In this document: positions 1 to 9,626 of the stretch, one piece after another
Position numbering within the stretch: the stretch's first letter is position 1
Layout of the letters: every line of letters begins with the position of its first letter
From: Cacconaster sp045599325
GTDB lineage: Bacteria > Bacteroidota > Bacteroidia > Bacteroidales > UBA932
NCBI GenBank assembly: GCA_045599325.1
Contig: JAZRVT010000041.1
Location: 1 to 64,000, forward strand
Length of the DNA stretch: 64,000 bases
Direction: 5' to 3'
Position numbers and translations under genes: made by a program
Notes under the pieces: model-generated
Database searches by the model: none
Told to the model about the DNA's origin: nothing
Seen by the model: only the letters and a program-made list of their open reading frames with translations

Positions 1-2534
1 TCGCCCCAGTACGGGGTGTTCCACAAGGATGCAGGCAGACGGCCCTTGGTCGTCTTGACGGTGCCGTTGTCATAGTCACGGTTCTCCCAGTACCATTCGT
101 CATACACGCAGCGGACTGCGATGGACTTGAAGATCTCAAACTCGTGTTCGGTTTCGTACGTATATTCAGGTGGGTTTGATGCATTGAGAAGGGTTCCGTC
201 TGCCTCCTCTACTTTGTAAACGCCAACTTTACCAGTGCTGCACCAATATTCTGCGGCATATTCAGGGGCAGCGGAGAACTGGCCGAACAACTGAGGGATG
301 ACGTGGTCGGAAGAGAGTTTGACGATATATTTGATCTCCGCCGCAGTGGGTACGCGCCACCTTCCGGCGGGATATCCGTCCTCCTGATATGCGGCGCATC
401 TCCTTACCGCCTTGTCGTAGGTCAACATATATGTCTGACCCCAGGAGGAAGCTACACGGAGTTTCGGGGCGATGATGTTTTCGGCTTCCTTCTCGGCCTT
501 TGTGGGATAATAATAGGAAAGAGTCCTCGGAGAGTTCCCATACAGGGCCGGAGCTTCTTCGAATATGTCTTTGTCCTCCACTGTGAGAGGATAGCCCGGG
601 TCTCCGAAGTTGCTGGGACGGTATACAGTGGTGTAGCTGGTCTCTACGATACTTTCTCCTTGTTCTTTATAATCCTTTTTCCAATCCTCATCAATACTCG
701 TGAATTGTCGGGGATCCGCAAGCATACATTCCTGCCCAGCGATGACCGGGGTGACAGTGGTCGTTATCACATACATATTGCCGTTGCTGTTGCCGATTGT
801 CATGCTTCCACTAACATTGTCCTGTGGATCACCGCCATATCCGTAATACATATAGCTATATACAGTGGAACCACTTTCATACGGTGCAATCACCTGTTTT
901 CCGTCTTTGTCTACAATAGTCGACCTGTCAGCATTTTCCATCAAAAGCGGATTTATATTTAAATAGGTGGTCGACTCCTGGCCTGAGCCGGGTTCCAGTT
1001 TCACCCCTGCGGAGTTTGGCTGGGCCTCGACGTAGATGGCCGGATACTGGTGCACAATCACTTCCTGCTTGTAGTCGTGATTGTCCTTGTGACGTATCGT
1101 GAGCTTGAAGGTGTAAGGCACCACGTCGTAATTGCCGTATATGATGTCGTCAATCGTCTCCGTCGAAGAGAAGTCGTTGTTCAGCTTGTGATGGAAGGTG
1201 ATGATGGAACCATTCAGGGTGCAGTCATATATCGGGTTACCCTCACTGTCATTGCCCATATCGCGGCTGTTGCCGGTAATGGTTGCCTCTGAGCGGCTGC
1301 GGTAGTTCTTCTTTTCATAAGTCTCTCTTTCCGGTCCCTCCAACACTATCTCACACTCGTGGCTGGATGTGTAAGGGAAGTTCCAGTCATCCTGATTGTA
1401 GAGAAAGAACTCGGTCTGGTCCATCATCAGGTACCTCGCGGCATCGATGTCGGTGGTGATGCCTTGTCCGTCCTCATAAGCGCTGTTCCAGTCGAGGACC
1501 TGGTACTCCAGAGGTTCCAATACGGAGACAGGATCATCCTTCTGGAAACCTCCGAGACGGTCGATATCGACCGTCAGATGATGCCAGCTGTTGATGGAGA
1601 ACTCCTTGGTGCTGAAGAAAACCTTGTAATATGTCGCCTTTATGTCGCCGGTGGACGTTTCTTTCCAAGGAAGTTCAATCAGCAGATACGGCTCAATGTT
1701 CTGTACGAAATCCCAGTCAGCCGCATAGGAATAAATGGGACGCACAATCCCGCAGGACCATTTGCCCGAACCGCTTTCCTCAGGAGCGCTGAAGCCGATG
1801 GCGGCGCTGTTGAAGAATTTCTCCTTGAAATTGCTGTCCCCAGACCTCACAGCAGCGAAATCCCCGCCCAGCGCAGTCTCCTTGAAGGCGTTGTGGAACT
1901 CCACCTTAGCCTCGGCCGGCACAGAGGTCCATTCGGCCGGAAGGTGCACCTCCTTACTGATTTCCAATGAGACGGTGAACTTGTTCGCAAGCCTCTTGAG
2001 TTTGGCCTCGACTGTCATTATGTTGCCTGCCGAGGCCTCCTTGGTCGCGACATCATCGAATATCATCGTGAAACTGTCCTGGATGCCGTCGAGCGATGAC
2101 TGGAACAGCGCGGCGCGGATCGCCGTGAGGGTCGGACTGCCTCCGAGGAATTCCTCAAGGCCCTGCGGTGGATTGGCCACGATGAAGACCCGGCACTCAC
2201 CGGAACCTGAAAAAAGGGTGGACACCATTGCCGGCGTTATCGATATCTTCTCTGTCCCGGTACCGCTCTTGAGGTTAAGATTCTCCAGGTGCCCATTTAC
2301 GATTGGAGCTGATGTCTCTTCTCCGTTCTTATAGAAGAAACAGTAAACCGAGCTGACTATGTTCTCTTTGAACAGGTCTTCACCCTCCCTGGCCGCCTTG
2401 GTCTCCATTGACTTGGATGAGATGTTCACAGAGATGAAGCACTCTTCAGCTTCCTGAAGGTTCTCTGGCATACACGATACCGCGACCAGAAGCAGCACCG
2501 CTGAAAAGAGGAAGTATATGTTGTGTTTTCTCAT
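1..2534 (-). CDS. Fimbria-associated lipoprotein, C-terminus cut by window edge
   Basis: The gene starts at the ATG ending at 2534 and stays open to base 1, giving 844 codons; the stop lies just outside. A lipoprotein signal peptide is visible (hydrophobic run, then AVSC). The N-terminal part has the stretch RVFIVANPPQGLEEFLGG, also present in the homologous gene at 7353-9622. The C-terminal part carries RWRVPTAAEIKYI and CVYDEWYW, typical of the lysine/tryptophan-rich end domains of Bacteroidales fimbrial accessory proteins. It lies 9 bases after a fimbrillin-like gene, so the two are probably co-transcribed. Unlike its paralogue it is not frameshifted. A role as tip or accessory subunit of a surface fimbria is inferred from context and family resemblance. 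Confidence 0.75.
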   Translation of the reverse strand, partial: MRKHNIYFLFSAVLLLVAVSCMPENLQEAEECFISVNISSKSMETKAAREGEDLFKENIVSSVYCFFYKNGEETSAPIVNGHLENLNLKSGTGTEKISITPAMVSTLFSGSGECRVFIVANPPQGLEEFLGGSPTLTAIRAALFQSSLDGIQDSFTMIFDDVATKEASAGNIMTVEAKLKRLANKFTVSLEISKEVHLPAEWTSVPAEAKVEFHNAFKETALGGDFAAVRSGDSNFKEKFFNSAAIGFSAPEESGSGKWSCGIVRPIYSYAADWDFVQNIEPYLLIELPWKETSTGDIKATYYKVFFSTKEFSINSWHHLTVDIDRLGGFQKDDPVSVLEPLEYQVLDWNSAYEDGQGITTDIDAARYLMMDQTEFFLYNQDDWNFPYTSSHECEIVLEGPERETYEKKNYRSRSEATITGNSRDMGNDSEGNPIYDCTLNGSIITFHHKLNNDFSSTETIDDIIYGNYDVVPYTFKLTIRHKDNHDYKQEVIVHQYPAIYVEAQPNSAGVKLEPGSGQESTTYLNINPLLMENADRSTIVDKDGKQVIAPYESGSTVYSYMYYGYGGDPQDNVSGSMTIGNSNGNMYVITTTVTPVIAGQECMLADPRQFTSIDEDWKKDYKEQGESIVETSYTTVYRPSNFGDPGYPLTVEDKDIFEEAPALYGNSPRTLSYYYPTKAEKEAENIIAPKLRVASSWGQTYMLTYDKAVRRCAAYQEDGYPAGRWRVPTAAEIKYIVKLSSDHVIPQLFGQFSAAPEYAAEYWCSTGKVGVYKVEEADGTLLNASNPPEYTYETEHEFEIFKSIAVRCVYDEWYWENRDYDNGTVKTTKGRLPASLWNTPYWG

Positions 2535-2543
2535 TGTCAAAGT

Positions 2544-3992
2544 TTATTTGGTAAAGATAATGGTCCATTTGTCGGCTGGCTGTACCTTGTCGTCTATGCA
2601 GTACGATTCACCGTCAGGATATCTGATTGAGAACGAGAGCTGTATGCTGTAATCTCCACTTACGTTCACGGGCATCGGATAGAGTGTGAAACTGTTGCCG
2701 CCATCAATGTCCACGGCTCCGAAGTTGCGGTCCAGATGGTCGCCGTATCTGCCTGCAGCGGCGTCGTCAATCTCGAACGCGTCAAAGTCGCCCTGCTTGG
2801 AGATGATCCAGGTGGCCTCGGAAGGTGCGCTCAAGCGGAATCTGCCGGTCACCGGAGTTGACAGACTGTTGAAAAATATCTTGTGCTCCGTCTCGTCGAT
2901 GGTACAGGTGGAACTGTCGAACTGAAGCGGCTGAGCCACTGTCACCTCATCGTCATATTTGATCGTCGGCTCGGAATAGTCCCAAGGCAATGCGGCCATA
3001 TTGACGGTGACCCAGTTGTCGCGGAATGCAAGCCGTATCATCCGCTTCTTGCCTGCCGGCCAGCCTTTTGCCGCTGCGCCTTCGGTCTCCTGCGGAAGCT
3101 GGGCGTACTTGGTGTATTCGGCACCGTCCTTCGCATAAACGACTTTGAGGTACGCTCCACCTGATGGCTGATGGTCGCTGTCTCCCCATCCCTCAGCTGT
3201 AAGTTCAACGCTGGTCTGGGGCCAGAACATAAAATAGACAGGTGTAACGGATGCAACGCCGACTATGTTGGCACATTCGACATTCGGATTAAGAATAATG
3301 ACCGACGAGTTCAGTTTCCTTGCGCCAGCAGCGGCACCGTCAGGAACGGTCCAAGTGCAGAGAGGCATATCGTATGTGACCTCAGAACCGGTGTCGGCGA
3401 AATTGATGGTCGCGCGCTTTTGATTCTTCAGTCCGAAGATACTCACCTCCTTGAGCTCAATCTTACTGCCTGTATAGTTGTTCGCCGAGAATGCTACTGC
3501 GGTGTAGAGGTGTTTCAGGTGAAGGTTCACTACTGAGTGATCGGCAGGGCTGGCCGGTCTGTACACAACGTCGGAGTAGCAGAAATCGAAGTTGTTGTCC
3601 GTGCTGAGGAAATCGAATGCGGTTTGGGGTAACGTGAGCGTGCGGTCTATCATAATGCCTGCCGGTGCGGTGTGCCCGTCCTTGTCCTTGGTCAGGTATG
3701 AGAAGAAGGCATAGCTCTTGCCGTCGGTCCAATGGAAGTTCTCGGCCAGAGTCCACCCCTTGGAGGCTTCATACGAAGCGGCAGCACCGTCGATGAAAGC
3801 AGTGGCATCTTCGTAACCCCAGAGGCACATCTCAGTTCCGGTGACATTTATGTCCTCCGAGTTCAGAAAAGCCCTGGTCTCAATCCCTACACTGAACTCT
3901 ATCGGCGCCCCGGGGACGTCGTCGAGGTTCCCGGTGCAGGAGACAGCAGCTGTCATTATGGCTGCCAAAATGAGATATCTGTTATTCTTCAT
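2544..3992 (-). CDS. Fimbrillin-family lipoprotein
   Basis: This 482-residue protein has a lipoprotein signal (TAAVSC near residue 19) followed by the usual fimbrillin start, where a short strand (IEFSVGIETRAFL) contains the Arg that is the processing region in FimA/Mfa-type pilins. The segment DFCYSDVVYRPASPADHSVV and the C-terminal phrase SIQLSFSIRYPDG match the protein at 9627-11201, so the two are paralogues. The family (Mfa-like/fimbrillin) forms donor-strand surface fimbriae in Bacteroidales after transport to the outer membrane as lipoproteins. It is the first gene after a terminator and has its own promoter candidate, so it begins a separate unit from the cluster to its right. Confidence 0.8.
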   Translation of the reverse strand: MKNNRYLILAAIMTAAVSCTGNLDDVPGAPIEFSVGIETRAFLNSEDINVTGTEMCLWGYEDATAFIDGAAASYEASKGWTLAENFHWTDGKSYAFFSYLTKDKDGHTAPAGIMIDRTLTLPQTAFDFLSTDNNFDFCYSDVVYRPASPADHSVVNLHLKHLYTAVAFSANNYTGSKIELKEVSIFGLKNQKRATINFADTGSEVTYDMPLCTWTVPDGAAAGARKLNSSVIILNPNVECANIVGVASVTPVYFMFWPQTSVELTAEGWGDSDHQPSGGAYLKVVYAKDGAEYTKYAQLPQETEGAAAKGWPAGKKRMIRLAFRDNWVTVNMAALPWDYSEPTIKYDDEVTVAQPLQFDSSTCTIDETEHKIFFNSLSTPVTGRFRLSAPSEATWIISKQGDFDAFEIDDAAAGRYGDHLDRNFGAVDIDGGNSFTLYPMPVNVSGDYSIQLSFSIRYPDGESYCIDDKVQPADKWTIIFTK

Positions 3993-4017
3993 ATCTGCAT
4001 AGTATGTGAAAATTTTA

Positions 4018-4025
4018 CAAAATTA
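4018..4025 (-). promoter_or_regulatory. Candidate -7 box TAATTTTG
   Basis: On the minus strand TAATTTTG fits the Bacteroides -7 consensus TAnnTTTG and lies 25 bases before the start of the fimbrillin gene at 3992. No convincing TTG is seen about 20 bases further upstream. Its position just after a terminator for the preceding unit supports it. Confidence 0.4.
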
Positions 4026-4066
4026 ACTTAAATTTCCTTATCAAATCATATTTAAAGTTACTGATA

Positions 4067-4098
4067 ACAACAAAAATGCTCCCCGCGGGGAGCATTTT
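4067..4098 (-). terminator. Rho-independent terminator
   Basis: A perfect 26-base palindrome (4073-4098) with a GC-rich core is followed on the minus strand by a T-rich run. It lies 30 bases after the stop of the large gene at 4129-7338 and closes the five-part fimbrial operon that starts at 12316. Confidence 0.85.
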
Positions 4099-4128
4099 GC
4101 TTGAAGTCAGTGTAATCAGTCCGTTACT

Positions 4129-7100
4129 TTACGGAGCGACGAATGTCACAGGGCAGATGTGCCAGTAGCAGTTGTCATCGAGAGAAGATATCTGCGCTAT
4201 CGTGCCGCCATTGTCATAGACATAACGGCTATAGCTGACATCGTTGAAAAACATAGCATTATTTGAAAAATTAATATTCCAATTGCTGCTGCTGGTTGAG
4301 AGCCTTGGGGTATAAGTGTATGGCCGACTTACGCTCCTGTTCATATTCAGATAATACTGAGTGCTGCTGCTCGCTGTCTTTATGGTGCTCGGGGAAGCCG
4401 TGCTGCCGAACTGCCAGAGATATGAGGCCTTGACAGGGGCGGCAGAGAGTATGTTCTGGGAGTTGTTCGAACCGGTGTTGTACAGATAGCGGGAGGATGC
4501 TCTGTTCTGTATCAGATAATACTTGTCTTCATCAAAGGAGCCGGTGCTGGTCGTGGTGACTTCCGGTCCCTTCTGTATGCCATATACAGGCACCTTGACC
4601 GAGCCGACCAGCGCGCCGTTGACCGTAACAGGAAGAAGGTCGTAGAATCCGGAGCTGTTGTCTCCATTGTCAGGGACAGTATATGCGTCATTGGCTGAAG
4701 AATATCTGTACAAGGCAATCCCGCCGAGAGTGATGGTGCTGCTGCCGCTTCCGCCTGTGGAACGCGTAAGATTGACGCCCCCAACTGATACCGTCGTCGC
4801 AGATGACTGAGGCAGATAAACCGTTATCCTGACCTTCTGTCCCGGGATAAGGTTGCCGCTGTTCACATCCTTGCTGGCGCTGAATGATGCAAAGCGGTCA
4901 CCAGGGTTTGTACCGCCAGTAGTGTTAGCATAGACCTTGAGGTCGCCCTCAACCGCAAAGACAGAAGCTGAAGCATCTGCAAACAGATAGGCCGAAAGCC
5001 GGATTTCGACATTGCCTTCAGCGAACGGAACCACATCGAAGTTCGCGGAGGTTGAAGAGACTCCATACTCATACAGCCAGTATCCTGCCGCATCTCTGCC
5101 CTTATATGTAAATCCTGACAGCGAAGCAGGTTCCAATCCCTTCATGGCCACAGTAACCTTCCCGTCTGAAGGCACCTCACTCATAGAGAATGAGAAGTTC
5201 TCGGCCTGTCCCACCTTATGGGAAGTGCCGCTGAATGCCAGGCTGCTGAATGTCGCCGGGGTATAATTATAAACCATCACAGCCGCCGTCATGAATGATG
5301 GCTGGGAGACACGGACAGTCGTACCGCTGTCTGCAATTATCGTTGAAAAATATACCGGGAAGGACTTCTTGCCGTCAACCATCGCTGCAGAAGTGTACTC
5401 CGCCCAGTTTATCACCTTCTCGAACCAATATGTCGGATAACCGCTGGCATCCTTGCCGTAGCGCACAGGAAGTTCCTGGTCGGCACTGTGGGCGCTGTCC
5501 GGAGTCAGGCTCTTGACAGTCGGTTCGATCTTGAATTCCAAAGGGAACATTGATGACGGAAGACCGCCGTCAATGGCAAGGTTCATCACTACCGGGCGGC
5601 CGGTCCCGTACTCAATATGGGCGTTACCTGCAATATCGGTGTTAGGCGATGCGCTCAGCGAGAGTTCCAATGACTCCCTGAGCACCAGATTCACGGTTCT
5701 GGTGATGGTATGATAGCGGTTGTCCGCCCCCCACCGCTTGCCAGTGATAGTGATTGACTGAGTCTTCGGGAGAGAGCCCACCTCCGTAGTGTTGACTGTG
5801 ATATGGCCGAAGCTGTCAAAATCACCGCTTGAGATCAAAGTCTTTGACCTGACGCCGTCTTTGTCCACCACCACCCTGTAGCTCTTGTTGTCAGCAGGAT
5901 CGACATAGCAGAACTCCACGGCGATTGACTCGATTACATTTCCTGTCGAGCCGGATGCATCCTGAGAGATTGCCACAAACGGCCTGTCGTGGACATCCCC
6001 GACAATCCATTCATTGCCAAGGCCTTTGTCTGAGTGGTCATTGATGTCAGGTTCATATTTGTACTGAATCTCTGCAGAGGTCTTGCTGCCGCTCGTCCCG
6101 ATTATCATAACAGAGGTTCCGCTCACTGTTATGCGGGCATCACCGTCAGAGATGTTCGGAAGTTCCTGATAGTCCACATTGACCGAGATGTCTCCGCTCG
6201 GAGCTCCGGCAAGCGCAGCCGCTGCAGAACCATATCCTGCCGTGGAGACTTGAACAATCTCGACGAGATAATTGAAGTTGCGGAGCATAGCATAGAACTT
6301 GCCGTCGCCGGCCTGCATTGCTATCTTGTAATAGGACTTGGAGGCAGACCCATTGTAATAGCCTTCGACTATGATATAGAGAGGTGAAGAAATGGCTTTC
6401 TCACGTTCATAGACATATCCCGAGCAAACTCCGCCAACCGGGAGGTGCTTGTTGGATTCATTCGGATTCGGCGTGATGAAATTGGTAGATGCCAGCATAA
6501 AGCCCTGATAATCACCTCCGGCCAGAGAGTATTCGTCAACTTCGCCTTCATTGAAGGTGAATATGGTGGAACTCGGTCCCTCCAGGGATTCCACAGTCGG
6601 GTAGTTGATGTAGTCAGTGACGAAACTGCCCGTATTGCGGTTATACGGAGCAACGGAGCCTCTGTCCGGCTCGTTGAGGAACCAGAAGCCGGTCATTGTG
6701 AAGTTCGTGCAGGATTCGTGGACACCTACTGACACCTTGGAGTAGTTGCGTATGAGCTTCACTCCGTTCAGTTTGTCCTTGACGGCATTATACACAGCAA
6801 GACTGTCAGGGTCGTCGCTCTTCGGCTTCGGCCAGATCTTGTCGAACGCAAGTCGCTGCCAATATGCATTCTGGAACCCTTCTTCCTGCGTGTCGGGACT
6901 GTCGTACTTGGTGAAGAGCTCGCCTATGACCTCATTCTCAGAGCCGAAACGGAGACTCTTGGGGGCATTTGCAATGATATGCACGAAACGGGGCTTGTCC
7001 GAGACCTTCAGTTCCACCGTATATTGATAGTCAGTGTTGTTGTCCAGATTGTCGCCCGTGGTGGCAGGTGTCGCCTTTGTATATTCGGAAAGCTTGAAGC

Positions 7101-7338
7101 CCTCCGCGTCAAAGACCGCCACATATATGTTCTTGATATCGGCGCCTTCGACCATAGCCTTGGTTGCCGGACCGTATCCGAAGTCAGGAGTGAATCCGAA
7201 AGTCACCATACCGTCGTGCTCATATCCGAGAGAATCACCGTCTGCAGCCTGTACGGGCACAGGCTGTATCTGCTCCACACAGGATGCAGCAATGACTCCG
7301 AGCGCAAGAATGTTCAATATCTTTCTGTATAGTTTCAT
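4129..7338 (-). CDS. Large fimbria-associated lipoprotein, DUF4906-like
   Basis: The 1069-residue protein starts with a lipoprotein signal (VIAASC near residue 20). The front contains IKNIYVAVFDAEGFKLSEY, and the centre contains LRNFNYLVEIVQVSTAGY followed by NISDGDARITVSG; both are hallmarks, from memory, of DUF4906-type proteins found beside fimbrillins in Bacteroides. Several beta-sandwich-like repeats follow. The last 140 residues (about 930-1069) form a separate module beginning YYLIQNRASSRYLYN with repeated aromatic strands, resembling a ricin-type beta-trefoil sugar-binding fold. It is the last gene of the operon, 14 bases after its neighbour and just before a terminator. A role as long tip adhesin is inferred; the assignment of the last domain is tentative. 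Confidence 0.7.
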   Translation of the reverse strand: MKLYRKILNILALGVIAASCVEQIQPVPVQAADGDSLGYEHDGMVTFGFTPDFGYGPATKAMVEGADIKNIYVAVFDAEGFKLSEYTKATPATTGDNLDNNTDYQYTVELKVSDKPRFVHIIANAPKSLRFGSENEVIGELFTKYDSPDTQEEGFQNAYWQRLAFDKIWPKPKSDDPDSLAVYNAVKDKLNGVKLIRNYSKVSVGVHESCTNFTMTGFWFLNEPDRGSVAPYNRNTGSFVTDYINYPTVESLEGPSSTIFTFNEGEVDEYSLAGGDYQGFMLASTNFITPNPNESNKHLPVGGVCSGYVYEREKAISSPLYIIVEGYYNGSASKSYYKIAMQAGDGKFYAMLRNFNYLVEIVQVSTAGYGSAAAALAGAPSGDISVNVDYQELPNISDGDARITVSGTSVMIIGTSGSKTSAEIQYKYEPDINDHSDKGLGNEWIVGDVHDRPFVAISQDASGSTGNVIESIAVEFCYVDPADNKSYRVVVDKDGVRSKTLISSGDFDSFGHITVNTTEVGSLPKTQSITITGKRWGADNRYHTITRTVNLVLRESLELSLSASPNTDIAGNAHIEYGTGRPVVMNLAIDGGLPSSMFPLEFKIEPTVKSLTPDSAHSADQELPVRYGKDASGYPTYWFEKVINWAEYTSAAMVDGKKSFPVYFSTIIADSGTTVRVSQPSFMTAAVMVYNYTPATFSSLAFSGTSHKVGQAENFSFSMSEVPSDGKVTVAMKGLEPASLSGFTYKGRDAAGYWLYEYGVSSTSANFDVVPFAEGNVEIRLSAYLFADASASVFAVEGDLKVYANTTGGTNPGDRFASFSASKDVNSGNLIPGQKVRITVYLPQSSATTVSVGGVNLTRSTGGSGSSTITLGGIALYRYSSANDAYTVPDNGDNSSGFYDLLPVTVNGALVGSVKVPVYGIQKGPEVTTTSTGSFDEDKYYLIQNRASSRYLYNTGSNNSQNILSAAPVKASYLWQFGSTASPSTIKTASSSTQYYLNMNRSVSRPYTYTPRLSTSSSNWNINFSNNAMFFNDVSYSRYVYDNGGTIAQISSLDDNCYWHICPVTFVAP

Positions 7339-7352
7339 AATATCGCTGGCTG

Positions 7353-8969
7353 TTACGGAGTGACTGTATTATGGACATAATTCCTCGGGACATCGCCCCA
7401 GGTGAACGTGGTCTTGTCGCTGTTGTCCCATCCGAACTCAGCATCGACCTGCGACCAGTACCATTCGTCGTAGACGCAGCGTCCGGCCGCATCCTGGGTG
7501 GTGTTGTGGTTATAATTGCCCACGCCGCTGCTGTTGACTGTGAACCACCATCCCGCAGCATAATAATAGGAAGATCCGTTTTGTATGAAGATGTTCGGAA
7601 TCATTCCGTTGCCTGAAAGGACCTGTATGAGTTTGCACTCAGCAAGGGTCGGAAGTCTCCACCGCCCTGCGGGGTAGCCGTCCTCCTGATATGAGGCGCA
7701 ACGCTTCTTCACATCTTCGTAAGTGTTGTTCTGACGGCTTCTGCAATATGCGGAATTGACGCGGAACTGTGGCGAGACAAAATTGTCGCGCGAACCGTCA
7801 TCCACTGTAGGATAATAATATTTAAGCTGTCTGTTCCCTGTCTGTCCGTCACCACTGTATTTGGCCGGAGCCGAGACGCAAGGATATGTACCCCAGCCGG
7901 TGACATTCAAATTATCGATATCCGTTTTTCGGGGGTCTCCGACAACATACCCTGTGGAAGGGTCGAACTGAGTCACGGTGATAACTGTGAAGAAGTAGCT
8001 GGAGTTGTTGCCGGAAGACGTTGCTCCAGCTATCCTGCGCCAGTCACCGCTTGTCGTTGACTGTGCGCCATTGATATAGACTGTGCCAAGTTTTCCGTTT
8101 CCATTTTGTGTTCCGGTTCCCGGTCCCGCACTGTTTGCTTCCGTGTTCACAAATATGGCAGGATTCTGCGTTATGTGAATATCCTGGCTGAAAGCGTGTT
8201 CGTCGTCGTGCCACAGGGTGAATGAAATCTCTATCGGAGATATGTCCATACCCTGGCCGAGGGTGTTGTTCAAAGGGTGTGTCACAGTGATCTGACCGTT
8301 GACACTGAGATCGACATTGACGCCTGATACGGTCTGGTCGGTCGGTGTCCCGCTGCTGAAATTCTTCTTTTTCGCTGTCAGACCGCCATAACTGCAGGCA
8401 TGGCTCGAAGAATAAGGTATCGTCACGCTGTTCTTGTTGTTGAGAATCCACTCTGCCTGAGGAACGGAAAGATAGCGTGTATCCTTGATGACAGCGGATG
8501 TGTTCGGGTCGCTGCCGGGAATGAAGGCATCAGTCCAGCCGAGGACCTGATAGTTCATATACGGGAACATCACGACAGGATCCTCAGGATAGAGATTTCC
8601 GAGCACTGTCAGCTTGGCCGTTATGTCATACCATTGGTTGGGAGAGAGTTCGCGGCGTCCGAGTGTCAGCTTGTAATAAAGCGTCCTGAAATCGTCGCCC
8701 TTTCCATCTTCGGATATCCGCCATTTCAGAGCATACAGCAGATATGGTTCCTTATCGCTGGCGAACTCCCACTCCATCGGATAGGTGTAGACTGGCGCGA
8801 CGGATTTATAGTGATGGAAATCAATCACTTCCCCATCCTCTTCCAAAGGCGTGGCCGCCGTCTGGTGGCTGAGTTCAACCTCATTAGAGTTGAAATAATC
8901 TGCAGATGTGACGATGCCGCCGTCATAACCGCTCAAAGTGGTTCTGTTGACGCCGTGGCAGAATTTCAC
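7353..8969 (-). CDS. C-terminal part of frameshifted fimbria-associated lipoprotein
   Basis: This 538-codon frame can only begin at a GTG and has no signal peptide. It continues, in the -1/+2 frame, the gene whose front half lies at 8972-9622. Together the halves align along their length with the intact gene at 1-2534: both contain the PYLLYALKW / PYLLIELPW region, the YQVLGW / YQVLDW region, a RWRLPTLAECKLIQVL segment and the end motif CVYDEWYW. The last residues are HNTVTP. The break is a frameshift, real or from assembly, not a separate gene. If real, this half would be made only by slippage or reinitiation. Confidence 0.7.
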   Translation of the reverse strand: MKFCHGVNRTTLSGYDGGIVTSADYFNSNEVELSHQTAATPLEEDGEVIDFHHYKSVAPVYTYPMEWEFASDKEPYLLYALKWRISEDGKGDDFRTLYYKLTLGRRELSPNQWYDITAKLTVLGNLYPEDPVVMFPYMNYQVLGWTDAFIPGSDPNTSAVIKDTRYLSVPQAEWILNNKNSVTIPYSSSHACSYGGLTAKKKNFSSGTPTDQTVSGVNVDLSVNGQITVTHPLNNTLGQGMDISPIEISFTLWHDDEHAFSQDIHITQNPAIFVNTEANSAGPGTGTQNGNGKLGTVYINGAQSTTSGDWRRIAGATSSGNNSSYFFTVITVTQFDPSTGYVVGDPRKTDIDNLNVTGWGTYPCVSAPAKYSGDGQTGNRQLKYYYPTVDDGSRDNFVSPQFRVNSAYCRSRQNNTYEDVKKRCASYQEDGYPAGRWRLPTLAECKLIQVLSGNGMIPNIFIQNGSSYYYAAGWWFTVNSSGVGNYNHNTTQDAAGRCVYDEWYWSQVDAEFGWDNSDKTTFTWGDVPRNYVHNTVTP

Positions 8970-8971
8970 AG

Positions 8972-9622
8972 TCAGACCCCCTTCATCAGTGACCGGAGTA
9001 TAACCTTGGTGCCGACGGTTATTTCAGGGGTGACATAAGCTCCTACAGTAAACTTGCAGGCAAGGCGGCTCAATGTTGCGACCGCATCCACAGCAAGTTC
9101 CTGAGAACGGGACTTGACTTCAACCAGACCGTCATAAACCATCACGAAATTGCTCTGAGGGACACTCTTCAGTGATGACAGGACCGTCATCGCACGCAGC
9201 TGTGCAAGTGTCGGGCTTCCCTTAAGCGCCTCTTCAAGGCTTGCAGGCGGGTTTGCAACAACAAAAAGCCGGCATTTGTTGTCTGTGGCGAAGAGAATGT
9301 TGTTGATTGTGTTGGAGCTGGCAGGAACAACGGTGCTGTGCTGGTCCGTCCTGGAGATGCCAGCCACATAGCCCTTCAGAGCGGGAGCCTGGTCCGTGAC
9401 ATCCTTCGGATAAAAGAAGTAATAGTATGAATTGAGCAGATTCTCGTTATAACCGTTGTCTGCATTGCTGGACTTTACCTGCACTTCAGATTCAGAAAGG
9501 CTCACAGTCAGGTTGATGCCGGAGCAGTCCATCTCGAGGCCGCTGTTGACTTCGCAGGCAGTCATCATCATCATCATCATCACGGCAAGCGCCGCTACTG
9601 GAAATATGGATGCTTTCCTCAT
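8972..9622 (-). CDS. N-terminal part of frameshifted fimbria-associated lipoprotein
   Basis: The 216-codon frame has a lipoprotein signal peptide with six Met residues in a row before TAC. The conserved piece RLFVVANPPASLEEALKG matches the N-terminal part of the gene at 1-2534. The frame stops at 8972 while the homologue continues, and the sequence resumes in another frame right there (TPVTDEGGLTVKFCHG can be read across the break). The gene sits 4 bases after the fimbrillin-like gene at 9627-11201 and would be the third gene of the fimbrial operon. Confidence 0.7.
   Translation of the reverse strand: MRKASIFPVAALAVMMMMMMTACEVNSGLEMDCSGINLTVSLSESEVQVKSSNADNGYNENLLNSYYYFFYPKDVTDQAPALKGYVAGISRTDQHSTVVPASSNTINNILFATDNKCRLFVVANPPASLEEALKGSPTLAQLRAMTVLSSLKSVPQSNFVMVYDGLVEVKSRSQELAVDAVATLSRLACKFTVGAYVTPEITVGTKVILRSLMKGV
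8977..9007 (-). other. Frameshift interval
   Basis: Between a C5 run (8977-8981, G5 on the coding strand) and an AAGG at 9002-9007 the reading frame must change by one base to rejoin the two halves of the gene. One extra G in either place restores a single long frame. Both repaired versions read smoothly, so the exact site is not fixed by the sequence. Confidence 0.7.
9563..9580 (-). repeat. (ATG)6 trinucleotide repeat in a signal peptide
   Basis: Six exact ATG units on the coding strand encode six Met residues in the hydrophobic core of the lipoprotein signal of the gene at 8972-9622. Slippage here would change the length of the core without changing the frame. Confidence 0.9.
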
Positions 9623-9626
9623 GATC

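Noticed and set aside
303..2334. Several plus-strand frames of 80-219 codons at the left edge
   Set aside because: The minus strand is open from 2534 to base 1 with a lipoprotein signal and homology to the second fimbrial copy; the plus frames have no such support.
4073..4098. Perfect 26-base palindrome as a regulator binding site
   Set aside because: Its place just after a stop codon and the following T-rich run are fully explained by a terminator.
7353..8969. Treating the C-terminal half of the split fimbrial gene as an independent GTG-started gene
   Set aside because: No signal peptide, no start signal, and continuous alignment with the intact paralogue across the break.
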